Shown here piece by piece: positions 6,325 to 6,748 of a stretch of DNA of 6,748 nt. Position numbers and translations under genes: made by a program. The stretch lies in assembly GCA_030042915.1 (NCBI GenBank), contig JASHYS010000415.1, positions 1 through 6,748 on the forward strand, in the 5' to 3' direction. Numbering within the stretch: the stretch's first letter is position 1; every line of letters begins with the position of its first letter. A model generated the notes under the pieces. The model ran no database searches, was not told the DNA's origin, and was given only the letters and a program-made list of their open reading frames with translations. Origin of the DNA: Acidobacteriaceae bacterium (GTDB lineage Bacteria > Acidobacteriota > Terriglobia > Terriglobales > Acidobacteriaceae).

Positions 6325-6748
6325 ATGGGCTACCAGGTTCTGGCCAGGAAGTACCGTCCGCAGCGTTTTGCCGACGTGGCCGGCCAGGACCACGTGACGC
6401 GCACGCTGCTCAACGCGCTTGCCCAGAACCGCATTGCGCATGGCTACATCTTTTCAGGCCATCGCGGCATCGGCAAAACCACGATTGCGCGCATTCTGGC
6501 CATGGCGCTCAATTGCCGGAACCAGGTGGGCTCGGCGGAGCGCCCCACGCCGGAGCCGTGTGGGGTTTGCGACGCGTGCGTTGAGATTCGTCAGGGCAAT
6601 GCCGTGGATGTAATCGAGATCGACGCGGCCACCAATCGCGGCATCGACGAGATTCGCGAACTGCGCGACGCGGCGCGCTACTCGCCGGCCCGCGACCGCT
6701 ACAAAATCTATATCCTCGACGAAGCGCACCAGATCACCGAAGCCGCAT
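6325..6748 (+). CDS. dnaX: DNA polymerase III subunit tau/gamma, N-terminal part, cut by window edge
   Basis: The first 141 codons of the clamp-loader ATPase, which opens and loads the sliding clamp during replication. The protein starts with YQVLARKYRPQRFADVAGQ, nearly the E. coli sequence. The Walker A loop is GHRGIGKT (45-52), the zinc ligands are C64, C79, C82 and C85, and the Walker B/DExx box is ILDEAH (130-135). The segment between the first and second zinc cysteine is 14 residues, against 8 in E. coli (C64-C73), a small insertion in the zinc module. The start ATG at 6325 has AAGGAG 10 bases upstream. Domain III, the tau-specific region and any programmed frameshift site lie beyond the right edge. 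The usual downstream partners (a YbaB/EbfC protein and recR) would also be outside. Confidence 0.97.
   Translation, partial: MGYQVLARKYRPQRFADVAGQDHVTRTLLNALAQNRIAHGYIFSGHRGIGKTTIARILAMALNCRNQVGSAERPTPEPCGVCDACVEIRQGNAVDVIEIDAATNRGIDEIRELRDAARYSPARDRYKIYILDEAHQITEAA

Overview
The window looks like a piece of a chromosome from a GC-rich Gram-negative bacterium. An Acidobacteriota relative (Terriglobia/Acidobacteriaceae type) is my best guess. It rests on the gene mix: a secreted M13 peptidase, a large orphan GNAT, an NSAR-type enolase and a Pro/Gln-rich secreted TPR protein. The assignment is inferred; no marker gene here proves it. I see no transposase, integrase, CRISPR array, tRNA or rRNA. 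The region reads as ordinary chromosome.

Layout. (1) 1-1076, minus strand: the N-terminal 358 codons of a secreted M13 (neprilysin/PepO-type) metallopeptidase, cut by the left edge before its zinc motif. (2) 1238-4178, minus strand: a tight three-gene operon read in the order mazG, GNAT acyltransferase, menC/NSAR-type enolase. Each junction is an ATGA stop/start overlap. (3) 4296-5207, plus strand: a type IV prepilin peptidase (A24 family), divergent from mazG. (4) 5234-6010, minus strand: a secreted protein with a long low-complexity linker and two TPR units. It converges on the peptidase gene across a short gap holding a cUUCGg hairpin. (5) 6325-6748, plus strand: the start of dnaX (DNA polymerase III tau/gamma), cut by the right edge. 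The 6011-6324 interval between (4) and (5) carries plausible promoters in both directions.

How the genes may work together. The most informative part is the operon. The enolase-superfamily enzyme has the complete Lys/Asp/Glu/Asp/Lys active site of the o-succinylbenzoate synthase / N-succinylamino acid racemase (NSAR) family. It is translationally coupled to a GNAT acyltransferase. In other bacteria, NSAR enzymes paired with a GNAT succinyltransferase and a desuccinylase convert D-amino acids to L-amino acids, so a salvage role is a real alternative to menaquinone synthesis. No desuccinylase and no other men gene lies in the window, so the choice stays open. MazG would add nucleotide-pool housekeeping to the same transcript. 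The remaining genes (secreted peptidase, prepilin peptidase, TPR protein, dnaX) show no clear shared pathway.
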